Below, one piece after another: positions 19,160 to 28,644 of a stretch of 64,000 nt of DNA. The stretch is from Micromonospora echinaurantiaca (GTDB lineage Bacteria; Actinomycetota; Actinomycetes; Mycobacteriales; Micromonosporaceae). The stretch covers positions 632,501 to 696,500 of the forward strand of contig NZ_LT607750.1 in the NCBI RefSeq assembly GCF_900090235.1, given 5' to 3'. Made by a program: the position numbers and the translations under genes. The first letter of the stretch is position 1, and every line of letters starts with the position of its first letter. The notes under the pieces are model-generated. The model was given only the letters and a program-made list of their open reading frames with translations, was not told where the DNA came from and did no database searches.

Positions 19160-21139
19160 ATGAGCGTCCCGTCCACCACCCCGCGCCCCGTCGCGGGCGA
19201 ATCCGTCTGGCCCCGGCTGGAGCCGCTGCTGCCCCAGGTGACCAAGCCCATCCAGTACGTCGGTGGCGAGCTGGGTGCGGTGGTCAAGGACTGGGCCGCG
19301 GCGACCGTGCGCTGGGCGCTGATGTACCCCGACGCGTACGAGGTGGGCCTGCCCAACCAGGGCGTGCAGATCCTCTACGAGGTGCTCAACGAGCAGCCCG
19401 ACGTGCTCGCCGAGCGGACGTACGCGGTCTGGCCGGACCTGGAGCGGCTGATGCGCACGCACGGCGTGCCGCAGTTCACCGTCGACGCGCACCGCTCGGT
19501 GCGTGACTTCGACGTGTTCGGCCTCTCCTTCTCCACCGAGCTGGGCTACACCAACCTGCTCACCGCGATCGACCTGGCCGGCATCCCGCTGCTCGCCGCC
19601 GACCGCACCGACGCCGACCCGGTGATCGTGGCCGGCGGGCACGCCGCCTTCAACCCGGAGCCGATCGCCGACTTCGTCGACGCCGCCGTGCTCGGCGACG
19701 GCGAGGAGGCGGTGCTGGAGATCACCGCGATCGTCCGGGAGTGGAAGGCCGAGGGCAGCCCGGGCGGGCGCGACGAGCTGCTGCTGCGGCTGGCCCGCAC
19801 GGAGAGCGTCTACGTACCGCGTTTCTACGACGTCGACTACCTGCCGGACGGCCGGATCCAGCGGGTCGTGCCGAACCGGGCGGACGTGCCGTTCCGGGTG
19901 CACAAGCGCACGACGATGGACCTGGACGCCTGGCCGTACCCGAAGAAGCCGCTCGTGCCGCTGGCCGAGACGGTGCACGAGCGGTATGCGGTGGAGATCT
20001 TCCGGGGTTGCACCCGGGGCTGCCGGTTCTGCCAGGCCGGCATGATCACCCGGCCGGTCCGCGAGCGTTCCATCACCACGGTGGGGCAGATGGTGCAGCA
20101 GGGGCTGGAGTTCTCCGGCTTCCACGAGGTGGGCCTGCTGTCGCTGTCGTCGGCCGACCACTCCGAGATCGGCGACATGTGCTCCGGCCTGGCCGAGCAG
20201 TACGCGGGCACCAACGTCTCGCTGTCGCTGCCGTCCACCCGGGTGGACGCGTTCAACATCGACCTGGCACAGGAGCTGTCCCGCAACGGCCGGCGGACCG
20301 GCCTGACCTTCGCCCCCGAGGGCGGGTCGGAGCGGATCCGCAAGGTCATCAACAAGATGGTGTCGAAGGACGACCTGATCCGCACGGTGGTCACCGCGTA
20401 CACCAACGGCTGGCGGCAGGTGAAGCTCTACTTCATGTGCGGCCTGCCCACCGAGACCGACGAGGACGTCCTCGAGATCGCCGACATGGCGCACGAGGTG
20501 ATCCGGGCGGGCCGGGCGGCCACCGGCTCCAAGGACATCCGCTGCACCGTCTCGATCGGCGGGTTCGTACCGAAGCCGCACACCCCGTTCCAGTGGGCGG
20601 CGATGGAGCGGCCGGAGGTCATCGACGCCCGGCTCAAGCTGCTCAAGCAGGCGATCAACGCCGACCGTTCGCTGGGCCGGGCGATCGGCTTCCGCTACCA
20701 CGACGGCGAGCCGTCGCTGATCGAGGGCCTGCTCAGCCGGGGTGACCGGCGGGTCGGCGCGGTGATCCGCAAGGTGTGGGAGAACGGCGGCCGGTTCGAC
20801 GGTTGGAGCGAGCACTTCTCCTACCAGCGCTGGGTGGACGCCGCCGCCGAGGTGCTGCCCGCGTTCGGGGTGGACCTCGACTGGTACACCACCCGGGAGC
20901 GCGACGAGCTGGAGGTCCTGCCCTGGGACCACCTGGACTCCGGGCTGGACAAGGACTGGCTCTGGCAGGACTGGCAGGACTCGCTCTCGGAGTACGAGCA
21001 GGACGACTGCCGGTGGACCCCGTGCTTCGACTGCGGCGTCTGCCCCGCCATGGACACCGAGATCCAGATCGGCCCAACGGGCAAGAAACTCCTCCCCCTG
21101 ACCCCCATCAACGGCCTCAAACTCCCCACCCCGCAGTAA
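19160..21139 (+). CDS. TIGR03960 family B12-binding-type radical SAM protein
   Basis: The 659-residue protein has an N-terminal B12-binding-like domain (about residues 50-200) and a radical SAM domain with the CxxxCxxC cluster ligands Cys284, Cys288 and Cys291 (FRGCTRGCRFCQAG). A C-terminal extension carries a further cysteine set (RWTPCFDCGVCPAM). This family is regularly paired with the DUF2344 protein that follows here, and both sit next to rne, rplU and rpmA, which suggests a translation- or RNA-related modification. The reaction is unproven. The ATG at 19160 is chosen over an in-frame ATG 75 bases upstream because conservation begins here and a -10 element lies just upstream. Confidence 0.92.
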   Translation: MSVPSTTPRPVAGESVWPRLEPLLPQVTKPIQYVGGELGAVVKDWAAATVRWALMYPDAYEVGLPNQGVQILYEVLNEQPDVLAERTYAVWPDLERLMRTHGVPQFTVDAHRSVRDFDVFGLSFSTELGYTNLLTAIDLAGIPLLAADRTDADPVIVAGGHAAFNPEPIADFVDAAVLGDGEEAVLEITAIVREWKAEGSPGGRDELLLRLARTESVYVPRFYDVDYLPDGRIQRVVPNRADVPFRVHKRTTMDLDAWPYPKKPLVPLAETVHERYAVEIFRGCTRGCRFCQAGMITRPVRERSITTVGQMVQQGLEFSGFHEVGLLSLSSADHSEIGDMCSGLAEQYAGTNVSLSLPSTRVDAFNIDLAQELSRNGRRTGLTFAPEGGSERIRKVINKMVSKDDLIRTVVTAYTNGWRQVKLYFMCGLPTETDEDVLEIADMAHEVIRAGRAATGSKDIRCTVSIGGFVPKPHTPFQWAAMERPEVIDARLKLLKQAINADRSLGRAIGFRYHDGEPSLIEGLLSRGDRRVGAVIRKVWENGGRFDGWSEHFSYQRWVDAAAEVLPAFGVDLDWYTTRERDELEVLPWDHLDSGLDKDWLWQDWQDSLSEYEQDDCRWTPCFDCGVCPAMDTEIQIGPTGKKLLPLTPINGLKLPTPQ

Positions 21140-21165
21140 CCCACCCCGCGCCCGCGGCCCACTCG

Positions 21166-21226
21166 GTTGATCATGAAGTTGTTGTCACCGCCACCGCGTG
21201 TCGTCGACAATAACTTCATGATCAAC
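21166..21226. repeat. long intergenic palindrome between the radical SAM and DUF2344 genes
   Basis: Arms 21166-21186 and 21206-21226 (gttgatcatgaagttgttgt and its complement) pair over 21 bp with one G-T wobble around a 19-base loop. The arms are markedly AT-richer than the surroundings. The right arm contains an ATG that opens a 5-codon frame ending at 21235. It could act as a terminator for the upstream gene, but its form suggests an interspersed element. Confidence 0.85.
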
Positions 21227-21254
21227 GAGCACTGACCGAACGAGGAGCACGACG

Positions 21255-22031
21255 ATCAGCAAGAGACCACAGCCGGAGGGCGGGCAGGCGCCGGTCGTCC
21301 AGCGCGTCCGGATCCGGTACGCCAAGCGCGGACCGCTGCGGTTCACCTCGCACCGGGACTTCGCCCGTGCGTTCGAGCGGGCGCTGCGCCGGGCCGGGGT
21401 GCCCGTCGCCTTCTCCCAGGGCTTCACCCCGCACCCCAAGATCTCGTACGCCAGCGCGGCGCCGACCGGCGTGGCGAGCGAGGCCGAGTACCTGGAGATC
21501 GGACTGCGCGAGCAGGTCGACCCGGCGCAGCTGCGCGCCGCCCTGGACGCCGCGCTCTCGCCCGGCCTCGACGTGCTGGAGGCCGTGGTGGCCACCGGCG
21601 GCAGCCTGGCCGACCGGATCGAGGCGTCCCACTGGCGGATCGAGCTGCCCGAGGTCGACCCGCGCGTGCTGGCGACCGCGGTGTCCGCTTTCACCGCCGC
21701 CGACGAGGTGCTGGTGGAGCGGATGACCAAGCAGGGCCGGCGCACCTTCGACGCCCGGGCGGCAGTCATCTCCATCGATGCCGTCGCGCCGACGGAGACG
21801 CCTTCCGGGGCGTTGGGCGTACCGTGTGCGATACTCGAACTGGTCGTGCGGCAGGTCACCCCCTCCGTACGACCCGATGACGTCCTTTCCGGCCTCCGCG
21901 TGGTGGCCGCCCTGGAGCCGCCGGTTCCGCCGAGGGTTATCCGGCTGGCTCAGGGCACGCTGACCGCGCAGGGTGCGATCGCGGATCCGTTGGAAGCGGA
22001 CCGCGACGGGGCAACCATCGGCGGGCACTGA
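21255..22031 (+). CDS. DUF2344 / TIGR03936 family radical-SAM-associated protein
   Basis: About 258 residues. The family core begins within the first 40 codons (VRIRYAKRGPLRFTSHRDFARAF) and continues with VPVAFSQGFTPHPKISYASA. It is the regular partner of the TIGR03960 radical SAM protein. The start is a problem: in this frame there is no ATG, GTG, TTG or CTG between the stop at 21219 and the conserved core. An ATC at 21255 lies 7 bases after a good Shine-Dalgarno (gaggag, 21242-21247). The first GTG (21399) would delete the conserved N-terminus. I annotate from the ATC, and the true start may be ATC, ACG (21249 or 21252) or obscured by a base error. It is followed by rne after 131 bases. Confidence 0.85.
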   Translation: MSKRPQPEGGQAPVVQRVRIRYAKRGPLRFTSHRDFARAFERALRRAGVPVAFSQGFTPHPKISYASAAPTGVASEAEYLEIGLREQVDPAQLRAALDAALSPGLDVLEAVVATGGSLADRIEASHWRIELPEVDPRVLATAVSAFTAADEVLVERMTKQGRRTFDARAAVISIDAVAPTETPSGALGVPCAILELVVRQVTPSVRPDDVLSGLRVVAALEPPVPPRVIRLAQGTLTAQGAIADPLEADRDGATIGGH

Positions 22032-22162
22032 CCGACGGTCAGCGCCCAGGCAGGCAGACTTCGCCGGTCGCACGACTCGCGCGCCCGGCGGAAACACCTT
22101 TGCGGCAACCCTGCGTGGCAGCGCTCACCCGCGCCCGGGGCGGCCAGAACTGGAGAACGTCC

Positions 22163-25100
22163 ATGCTCGAGAACGAGCCCGAGGGCGGCGAACGGACCGG
22201 TGCACAGCCGGCCGGCGAGACCGCCGACAACAGCAACACCCTCGACGGCAGTGCCGTCGGAAGCGCCCCGCTCGCGGGGCCCGAGGGCGAGGCTCCGGCC
22301 GCGCCGACCCGGCGGCGGGCCACCCGGCGGCGGGCCGCCCCGCTGAACCAGCCCGAGCAGGTCGAGGCGCCGGTCGAGGCGTCCAGCGCGCCGACCCCGG
22401 GCAGCGGGGAGGCCCCGGAGGCCGAGGTCCTCGCTCCGATCTCCGGCGACCTCGACGCCGCGCCGAAGACCCCACGTCGCCGGCGCAAGGCCACCACCGC
22501 GAAGGCGGCCGAGGAGCAGCCGACCGAGGTGACGGAGGCGTCCGCCGCCGAGGCCGCGCCGCCGGTCAAGGCCACCCGTACCCGGCGGCGGAAGGCCGCC
22601 CCCGCGGCGGCCGAGCCGGCCGCGGAGACGCCGGCCGAGGGCGCCGCCCCGGCCGCCGAGCCCGCTGGCGTCGCACCGGCCGAAGCCGCCCCGGAGACCG
22701 GGCCGGCGGCCGGAACCGACTTCGGCGCCGCCGCGCCGGCGTCCGACAGCGGGGCCGAGCCCCGCTCCGGTGAGGTCCCGCCGGGCGTGGCGGTCAGCCC
22801 GCCCGAGGACGAGGAGGCCGAGCGCGAAGCGCCGGAGGCCGTCGAGCCCGAGGTCGTCGAGCCGGAGCCCCGGACCCGCCGCCGGCGGGCCGCGCTCTCC
22901 GCGCCCACCGTCCTGTTCATGGCACCGCAGCCGGAGGAACTCCCGGTCGCCCGGGTCGTCCCGCCGGCGCCGGTCGAGGAGCCCGCCGAGGAGGCGGCCG
23001 AGCCGTCCCGCCGGCGTCGGCGGGGTCGCCGCGAGGCCGAGCCGGTCGAGGCGGTGGAGATCGAGGAGGAGCCGACCGAGGAGCCCGAGGAAGCCGAAGA
23101 GGCCGCCGAGGAGGACGAGGAGGAGGCCGCGGCCGCCCGCCGCCGGCGCCGCCGGGGTCGCCGTGGCCGGGGCCGTGGCAAGGGCGGTGTCGAGGACGCC
23201 GAGGACGAGGAGGCCGAGGAGGCCATCCGGGCCGAGGCCGAGGAGGCTGAGGCGGAGGAGGCCGAGGAAGAGGAGGCCGAGGGCGGCGAGGGGCTGACCC
23301 GCCGCCGGCGTCGCCGGCGTCGCCGGGGTGCCGGGGACACCGAGGGGGCCGCCGACGACGGCGTGCCGACCGTCGTCAAGATCCGCGAGCCCCGGCGGAC
23401 CGTCGACGAGGTGCAGGGCGTCTCCGGCTCGACCCGGCTGGAGGCCAAGCGGCAGCGCCGCCGGGACGGCCGCGAACAGCGCCGGACCCGCCCGCCGATC
23501 CTCAGCGAGTCGGAGTTCCTGGCCCGCCGGGAGGCGGTGGACCGGGTGATGGCGGTGCGCCAGCGCGGTGACCGTACCCAGATCGCCGTCCTCGAGGACG
23601 GCGTGCTGGTCGAGCACTACGTCACCCGCAACTCGTCCGGCACGATGGCCGGCAACGTCTACCTGGGCAAGGTGCAGAACGTCCTGCCGAGCATGGAGGC
23701 GGCCTTCGTCGACGTCGGCCGCGGCCGCAACGCGGTGCTCTACGCCGGCGAGGTCAACTGGGACGCCACCGGCCTGGAGGGGCGGGCCCGCTCGATCGAG
23801 CAGGCGCTGAAGTCCGGCGACTCGGTGCTGGTGCAGGTCACCAAGGACCCGATCGGGCACAAGGGCGCCCGGCTGACCAGCCACATCGCGCTCTCCGGCC
23901 GGCACCTGGTCTACGTGCCCAACGGCAATGCCTCCGGGATCAGCCGGAAGCTGCCGGACAACGAGCGCAAGCGGCTGCGGGACGTGCTGAAGAAGCTGGT
24001 GCCGGACGGCGCGGGCGTGATCGTGCGGACCGCCGCCGAGGGCGCCAGCGAGGACGAGTTGGCCCGCGACGTGAAGCGGCTCCAGGCGCAGTGGGAGGAC
24101 ATCCAGGCCAAGGCGGCCTCCGGTGGCGCCCCGGTGCTGCTCTACGAGGAGCCGGACCTGGTCATCCGGGTGGTCCGGGACCTGTTCAACGAGGACTTCC
24201 GCGAGCTGGTCATGGAGGGCGACGAGGCGTACGACATGGTCGAGTCGTACCTGTCACACGTCTCGCCCGACCTGGTGGCCCGGCTGCGCCGGCACGTCGG
24301 CACCACCGACGTCTTCGCCGAGTACCGGATCGACGAGCAGATCCTCAAGGGGCTCGACCGCAAGGTCTTCCTGCCCTCCGGCGGTCACCTGGTGATCGAC
24401 CGGACCGAGGCGATGACCGTGGTCGACGTGAACACCGGCAAGTACACCGGCGCCGGCGGCAACCTGGAGGAGACGGTCACCCGGAACAACCTGGAGGCCG
24501 CCGAGGAGATCGTCCGCCAGCTGCGGCTGCGCGACATCGGCGGCATCGTGGTGATCGACTTCATCGACATGGTGCTGGAGTCGAACCGGGAGCTGGTGCT
24601 GCGCCGGCTGACCGAGTGCCTGGGCCGGGACCGCACCAAGCACCAAGTCACCGAGATCACCTCGCTGGGCCTGGTGCAGATGACCCGCAAGCGGATCGGC
24701 GCCGGCCTGCTGGAGGCGTTCAGCGAGACCTGCGAGTGCTGCAAGGGCCGCGGCGTGATCATTCACACCGAGCCGGTGCCGGAGAAGCCGCGCGGCGCCG
24801 GGGCGGGGGAGAAGGTCAAGGCGGTCGCCTCGGCGGTCGCCGCCCCGGAGGCGACCGGCGGGACGTCCCGGCGGCGGGCCCGCAAGGGCGCGCCGGCCGA
24901 GCGGACCGTGGTCGAGGTGACCGACACCGACACCGCCACCACGACGACGGACGCCGACTACCACGACACCATGGGCTACGACCTGTCCCGCTACGAGACG
25001 GACACCGCCGCCGCACCGGAGGTGTCCGACAGCCAGCAGGGCGAGTCGGCCCGGTTGGCCGCGCCGGACGACCCGGACGCGCTCGCCGAGGCCGACGCCG

Positions 25101-25171
25101 AGGAGTCGGAGGGCGGCACCGGGCGGCGCCGGTCGCGCCGTGGCGGCGCCCGACGGCGTACCCGGCCGTGA
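22163..25171 (+). CDS. rne: ribonuclease E/G family endoribonuclease
   Basis: The 1002-residue protein has an N-terminal half (about 1-450) of low-complexity Ala/Glu/Pro and Arg-rich blocks, as in other actinobacterial RNase E proteins. An S1 domain follows at about 490-590 (MAGNVYLGKVQNVLPSMEAA). The DNase I-like catalytic region has the metal-binding Asp residues in MTVVDVNTGKYTG (about 753) and VVIDFIDM (about 797). The zinc-link CxxC is CECC at about 855. The C-terminal tail is disordered. It cleaves mRNA and processes rRNA. The ATG at 22163 has GGAG about 8 bases upstream, and frames starting further upstream lack a site. Confidence 0.95.
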   Translation: MLENEPEGGERTGAQPAGETADNSNTLDGSAVGSAPLAGPEGEAPAAPTRRRATRRRAAPLNQPEQVEAPVEASSAPTPGSGEAPEAEVLAPISGDLDAAPKTPRRRRKATTAKAAEEQPTEVTEASAAEAAPPVKATRTRRRKAAPAAAEPAAETPAEGAAPAAEPAGVAPAEAAPETGPAAGTDFGAAAPASDSGAEPRSGEVPPGVAVSPPEDEEAEREAPEAVEPEVVEPEPRTRRRRAALSAPTVLFMAPQPEELPVARVVPPAPVEEPAEEAAEPSRRRRRGRREAEPVEAVEIEEEPTEEPEEAEEAAEEDEEEAAAARRRRRRGRRGRGRGKGGVEDAEDEEAEEAIRAEAEEAEAEEAEEEEAEGGEGLTRRRRRRRRRGAGDTEGAADDGVPTVVKIREPRRTVDEVQGVSGSTRLEAKRQRRRDGREQRRTRPPILSESEFLARREAVDRVMAVRQRGDRTQIAVLEDGVLVEHYVTRNSSGTMAGNVYLGKVQNVLPSMEAAFVDVGRGRNAVLYAGEVNWDATGLEGRARSIEQALKSGDSVLVQVTKDPIGHKGARLTSHIALSGRHLVYVPNGNASGISRKLPDNERKRLRDVLKKLVPDGAGVIVRTAAEGASEDELARDVKRLQAQWEDIQAKAASGGAPVLLYEEPDLVIRVVRDLFNEDFRELVMEGDEAYDMVESYLSHVSPDLVARLRRHVGTTDVFAEYRIDEQILKGLDRKVFLPSGGHLVIDRTEAMTVVDVNTGKYTGAGGNLEETVTRNNLEAAEEIVRQLRLRDIGGIVVIDFIDMVLESNRELVLRRLTECLGRDRTKHQVTEITSLGLVQMTRKRIGAGLLEAFSETCECCKGRGVIIHTEPVPEKPRGAGAGEKVKAVASAVAAPEATGGTSRRRARKGAPAERTVVEVTDTDTATTTTDADYHDTMGYDLSRYETDTAAAPEVSDSQQGESARLAAPDDPDALAEADAEESEGGTGRRRSRRGGARRRTRP

Positions 25172-25196
25172 CCGGCTGACCAGCCTCGGGTTTGAC

Positions 25197-25235
25197 AGGG
25201 CCCCTTCCCCGGCAATGTCCGGTGGGAGGGGCTCT
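25197..25235 (+). terminator. rne terminator hairpin
   Basis: The arms agggccccttcccc and gggaggggctct pair over about 11 bp around a 13-base loop, 26 bases after the rne stop. There is no T-tract. Confidence 0.6.
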
Positions 25236-25289
25236 GCCGTCCGGCCCGTGGGGCCGGGACCGGTTCGCCCCCGGGACCGGAGGAGAAGC

Positions 25290-25769
25290 ATGCGCCGTCT
25301 GCTCGCCATCACGGTGGTCGCCACCGCCCTGCTCGTACCGGCGGGTTGCGCCGCCGACCGCACGGCGGTCGGCCCGGTCACCCCGGCCGCGTCGGCGGGC
25401 GCCCTGACGTCCGGCCCGGTGGCGAGCGGGGCGGCCGGCGGCGACGCCACCGGGGCGTGCGCCGCCGCGCGGCAGGCCGGCGCCACCGCGGTGACCACGT
25501 ACGTCGAGGAGGTGGGCAGGATGCTCGCCGCCATCGGGGCGAACGACACCGCGACGGCGGAAACCGCCCGCCGACGGGCCGAGGCCGCCCTCACCGGCTG
25601 GCGGACGGCCCTGCGGCAGCAGGCGGAGCGGGCCGCGGATCCCCAGCTCAAGACCCTGCTGGCCGATCTGGCCGGCGAGGTGGCGGCGCTGGGCACCGAC
25701 CTCGACGCGATCGACGAGACCGAGCTCGACCGGCTCCAGCAGCGCCTCGACCAGGTGTGCGGCCGCTGA
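25290..25769 (+). CDS. small predicted lipoprotein, hypothetical
   Basis: The 159-residue protein starts with a signal peptide (MRRLLAITVVATALLVPAGC). Cys20 is a candidate lipidation site, though the -3 residue is Pro and the lipobox is therefore imperfect. A Gly/Ser/Ala-rich linker follows, then two helices (about 60-155) rich in Ala, Glu and Arg with a second and third Cys (GACAAARQ, QVCGR) that could form a disulfide. The start is supported by CGGAGGAG 5 bases upstream. No family recognised. It lies between rne and rplU and has its own ribosome binding site. Confidence 0.8.
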   Translation: MRRLLAITVVATALLVPAGCAADRTAVGPVTPAASAGALTSGPVASGAAGGDATGACAAARQAGATAVTTYVEEVGRMLAAIGANDTATAETARRRAEAALTGWRTALRQQAERAADPQLKTLLADLAGEVAALGTDLDAIDETELDRLQQRLDQVCGR

Positions 25770-25783
25770 CCGGCCGGCCCGGT

Positions 25784-25813
25784 TTGGGCGTCCGGCCAGG
25801 CATGGCGTACGCT
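25784..25813 (+). promoter_or_regulatory. candidate promoter of rplU-rpmA
   Basis: TTGGGC (25784-25789), an 18-base spacer and TACGCT (25808-25813) would start transcription about 115 bases before rplU, leaving a leader long enough for autoregulation by ribosomal protein. Confidence 0.4.
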
Positions 25814-25934
25814 TGCCTGCGGCGCACTTTGGTGTGCCGAGTTCCCGCGTGCCCACGCCGCCGTGCCACTGCTACCCGGCGAGCCGCCGCGGGGACTACC
25901 GCCAGCAGCCTCAACGACAGGGAGTCCGCCTCCG

Positions 25935-26249
25935 ATGTACGCGATCGTCAAGACCGGCGGCAAGCAGTACAAGGTCGCCGAGGGCGACGTGATCGAGGTC
26001 GAGAAGCTCGCCGGTGCCCCCGGCGACGCGGTGAAGCTCGCCGCGGTGCTCCTCGTCGACGGTGACGACCTGGTGACCGACGCGGCGAAGCTTGCCAAGG
26101 TCGAGGTGTCCGGCGAGATCGCCGCGCACACCAAGGGCCCGAAGATCCGGATCCACAAGTTCAAGAACAAGACCGGCTACCACAAGCGCCAGGGTCACCG
26201 CCAGCCGCTGACCCAGGTCAAGGTGACCGGCATCTCCAGCGGGAAGTAG
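25935..26249 (+). CDS. rplU: 50S ribosomal protein L21
   Basis: The 104-residue protein begins [14 protein letters not shown] and has the C-terminal [18 protein letters not shown], both diagnostic of L21, which binds domain II of 23S rRNA. An AGGGAG site lies about 10 bases upstream of the ATG. It is followed after 11 bases by rpmA in the universal rplU-rpmA-obg order. Confidence 0.98.
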   Translation: MYAIVKTGGKQYKVAEGDVIEVEKLAGAPGDAVKLAAVLLVDGDDLVTDAAKLAKVEVSGEIAAHTKGPKIRIHKFKNKTGYHKRQGHRQPLTQVKVTGISSGK

Positions 26250-26260
26250 GTCGTCCTCCA

Positions 26261-26515
26261 ATGGCTCACAAAAAGGGTGCGTCCAGCTCGCGTAACGGCC
26301 GTGACTCCGCGGCCCAGCGGCTCGGCGTGAAGCGCTTCGGTGGTCAGGTCGTCAGCGCCGGCGAGATCCTCGTCCGGCAGCGTGGCACCAAGTTCCACCC
26401 CGGTGACCTGGTCGGCCGCGGCGGTGACGACACGCTCTTCGCGCTGGCCGCCGGTTCGGTGCAGTTCGGCACCAAGCGCGGTCGCAAGACCGTCAGCATC
26501 GTGCCGCAGCAGTAG
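26261..26515 (+). CDS. rpmA: 50S ribosomal protein L27
   Basis: The 84-residue protein begins [20 protein letters not shown] and contains [19 protein letters not shown], the conserved L27 body that sits near the peptidyl-transferase centre. Unlike Firmicutes L27, it has no cleavable N-terminal extension. It is co-transcribed with rplU. Confidence 0.98.
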   Translation: MAHKKGASSSRNGRDSAAQRLGVKRFGGQVVSAGEILVRQRGTKFHPGDLVGRGGDDTLFALAAGSVQFGTKRGRKTVSIVPQQ

Positions 26516-26524
26516 TTGTTCGGT

Positions 26525-26562
26525 CGAAGCGGGCCGCGGACCTGGTGTCCCGGCCCGCTTCG
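26525..26562 (+). terminator. hairpin between rpmA and obg
   Basis: A perfect 11-bp stem (cgaagcgggcc with ggcccgcttcg, 26525-26535 and 26552-26562) lies 9 bases after rpmA. It suggests that obg is at least partly transcribed on its own. Confidence 0.65.
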
Positions 26563-26606
26563 CCGTTTCTCGTGCGGGGACGTGCCTCGCTGGAAGGATT
26601 GGCGTC

Positions 26607-28076
26607 GTGACGACGTTCGTTGACCGGGTCGTCCTGCACCTGCAGGCCGGCGACGGCGGGCACGGCTGTGTCTCGATTCACCGGGAGAAGTTCAAGCCGT
26701 TCGGTGGCCCCGACGGCGGCAACGGCGGGCACGGCGGCAGCGTGTCGCTGGTGGTCGACCCGCAGGTGCACACGCTGCTCGACTTCCACTTCCGCCCGCA
26801 CGTCAAGGCGCCGAACGGCAAGGGCGGGGCCGGTTCGAACCGGGACGGCGCCAACGGCGGCGACCTGGTGCTCAAGGTGCCCAACGGCACCGTGGTGCAG
26901 ACGCTCGACGGCACCGTGCTGGCCGACATGGTCGGCGCCGGCACCACCTTCGAGGTGGCCCGGGGCGGGCGCGGCGGGCGGGGCAACGCCGCGCTGGCCA
27001 ACGCCCGCCGCAAGGCACCCGGCTTCGCCGAACTGGGCGAGCCCGGCGAGCACCTCGACGTGGTGCTGGAGCTGAAGAGCGTGGCCGACGTCGGTCTGGT
27101 CGGCTTCCCGTCGGCCGGCAAGTCGTCGCTGATCTCGGTGATCTCCGCCGCCAAGCCGAAGATCGCCGACTACCCGTTCACCACCCTGGTGCCCAACCTC
27201 GGCGTGGTCCGGGTCGACAACCACACCTTCACCGTCGCGGACGTGCCGGGTCTGATCCCGGGCGCGGCCACCGGCAAGGGGCTCGGGCTGGAGTTCCTCC
27301 GGCACGTCGAGCGGTGCGCGGTGCTGGTGCACGTAATCGACACGGCGACCCTGGAGCCGGGGCGGGACCCGCTCGCCGACATCGACACCATCGAGGCCGA
27401 GCTGGCCGAGTACGGCGGGTTGGCCGATCGGCCCCGGCTGGTCGCGCTGAACAAGGTCGACGTGCCGGACGGCCGCGACCTCGCCGAGATCGTCCGCCCC
27501 GACCTGGAGGCGCGGGGCCTGCGGGTGTTCGAGGTCTCCGCGGCCACCCGGGAGGGGCTCAAGGAGCTCACCTACGCGATGGCGGAACTGGTGGAGGCGG
27601 CGCGCCAGGCGGCCCCGCCGGCCGAGCCGACCCGCATCGTGATCCGCCCGACCGCGGTGGACGACGCCGGGTTCACCATCGAGCCGGCGCCGGACGGCGC
27701 CTGGGTGGTGCGCGGCGTACGGCCGGAGCGCTGGGTACGGCAGACGAACTTCGACAACGACGAGGCGGTCGGCTACCTCGCCGACCGGCTGGCCCGGCTG
27801 GGTGTCGAGGAGAAGCTCGCCAAGGCCGGTGCCGAGGCCGGCGACCTGGTCCGCATCGGCGACCGGGAGTTCGACTGGCAGCCCACCCTCTACGCCGGCG
27901 TCGACTTCATCCCCGGCAACCGGGGCACCGACGTGCGGCTGGAGGAGAAGTCGACCCGGGCCCCGGCGGCGGAGCGGTTGGCGGCCCGCAAGGCCCGCCG
28001 GCAGCGGCCGGCCGACGAGATCGAGGCCGGCGACGTGGCGGCCGGCGAGCCGGCGGTGGAGGCCGACGCCGAATAG
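26607..28076 (+). CDS. obg: GTPase Obg/CgtA
   Basis: The 489-residue ribosome-associated GTPase acts in 50S assembly and stress signalling. The glycine-rich OBG fold covers about residues 1-158 ([21 protein letters not shown]). The G domain has the P-loop [11 protein letters not shown] at about 165-175, then DVPGLIPGA and NKVDVPD. The C-terminal OCT domain (about 345-425) is the form found in Gram-positives. A basic/acidic tail of about 60 residues follows. The GTG at 26607 precedes the conserved [18 protein letters not shown]. An AAGGAT ends 7 bases upstream and may be a leaderless -10. Confidence 0.96.
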   Translation: MTTFVDRVVLHLQAGDGGHGCVSIHREKFKPFGGPDGGNGGHGGSVSLVVDPQVHTLLDFHFRPHVKAPNGKGGAGSNRDGANGGDLVLKVPNGTVVQTLDGTVLADMVGAGTTFEVARGGRGGRGNAALANARRKAPGFAELGEPGEHLDVVLELKSVADVGLVGFPSAGKSSLISVISAAKPKIADYPFTTLVPNLGVVRVDNHTFTVADVPGLIPGAATGKGLGLEFLRHVERCAVLVHVIDTATLEPGRDPLADIDTIEAELAEYGGLADRPRLVALNKVDVPDGRDLAEIVRPDLEARGLRVFEVSAATREGLKELTYAMAELVEAARQAAPPAEPTRIVIRPTAVDDAGFTIEPAPDGAWVVRGVRPERWVRQTNFDNDEAVGYLADRLARLGVEEKLAKAGAEAGDLVRIGDREFDWQPTLYAGVDFIPGNRGTDVRLEEKSTRAPAAERLAARKARRQRPADEIEAGDVAAGEPAVEADAE

Positions 28077-28134
28077 CTGGTTGCGCTCCGTGACCAGGCC
28101 GCCCGCCGGAAACCTGGGCGAAATCCGCGCGTCG

Positions 28135-28140
28135 TAACGT
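28135..28140 (+). promoter_or_regulatory. -10 element of the GNAT gene, probable leaderless promoter
   Basis: TAACGT ends 6 bases before the ATG at 28147. There is no ribosome binding site. Confidence 0.55.
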
Positions 28141-28146
28141 GGCGTG

Positions 28147-28596
28147 ATGCTGATCGAGTCACGTCCCGCCACCGATCCGGAGATCGCCGCCCTGGTCGCG
28201 GCCCAGCAGCGCGAGTTGCGCGAGGCCGACGGCGGGCTGGACGGGCAGGCCACCGTGACCCACAGCGACATCCGCTACCTGGCGGTGGTCGTCGACGGGC
28301 GCGCGGTGGCCTGCGGCGGGATCCAGGCACTGGACGCCGGCACCGGTGAGCTCAAGCGGATGTACGTGCGGCCCGCGTACCGGGGGCGGGGGATCGCCCG
28401 ACAGTTGCTCGTCGCGCTCGAGGAACTGGCCTTCCGGCAGGGGCACGAGACGGTCTGCCTGGAGACCGGCAGTTACCTGCCGGCGGCCATCGGCCTCTAC
28501 ACCTCCAGCGGCTACCAGCCGATCCCGGTCTACGGCGAGTACGTCGACAACCCGTACAGCGTCTGCTTCGCCAAGCGGCTGCGCGTGCCGGCCTGA
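28147..28596 (+). CDS. GNAT family N-acetyltransferase
   Basis: The 149-residue protein has the acetyl-CoA-binding motif A (LKRMYVRPAYRGRGIARQLL, about residues 75-95) and a C-terminal LYTSSGYQPIPVYGEY segment common in small-molecule acetyltransferases. The length is normal for a single-domain GNAT. The ATG at 28147 is preferred to the adjacent GTG at 28144 because of the 6-base spacing to the -10 hexamer. The substrate cannot be inferred. Confidence 0.88.
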   Translation: MLIESRPATDPEIAALVAAQQRELREADGGLDGQATVTHSDIRYLAVVVDGRAVACGGIQALDAGTGELKRMYVRPAYRGRGIARQLLVALEELAFRQGHETVCLETGSYLPAAIGLYTSSGYQPIPVYGEYVDNPYSVCFAKRLRVPA

Positions 28597-28614
28597 CGGC
28601 GCGCCGGTCCCCCC

Positions 28615-28633
28615 GCCGCCGGCCACCGGCGGC
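28615..28633. terminator. hairpin between convergent GNAT and DUF6766 genes
   Basis: A perfect 8-bp stem (gccgccgg with ccggcggc) with loop cca. It serves either strand. Confidence 0.5.
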
Positions 28634-28644
28634 CGGACGGCCGG

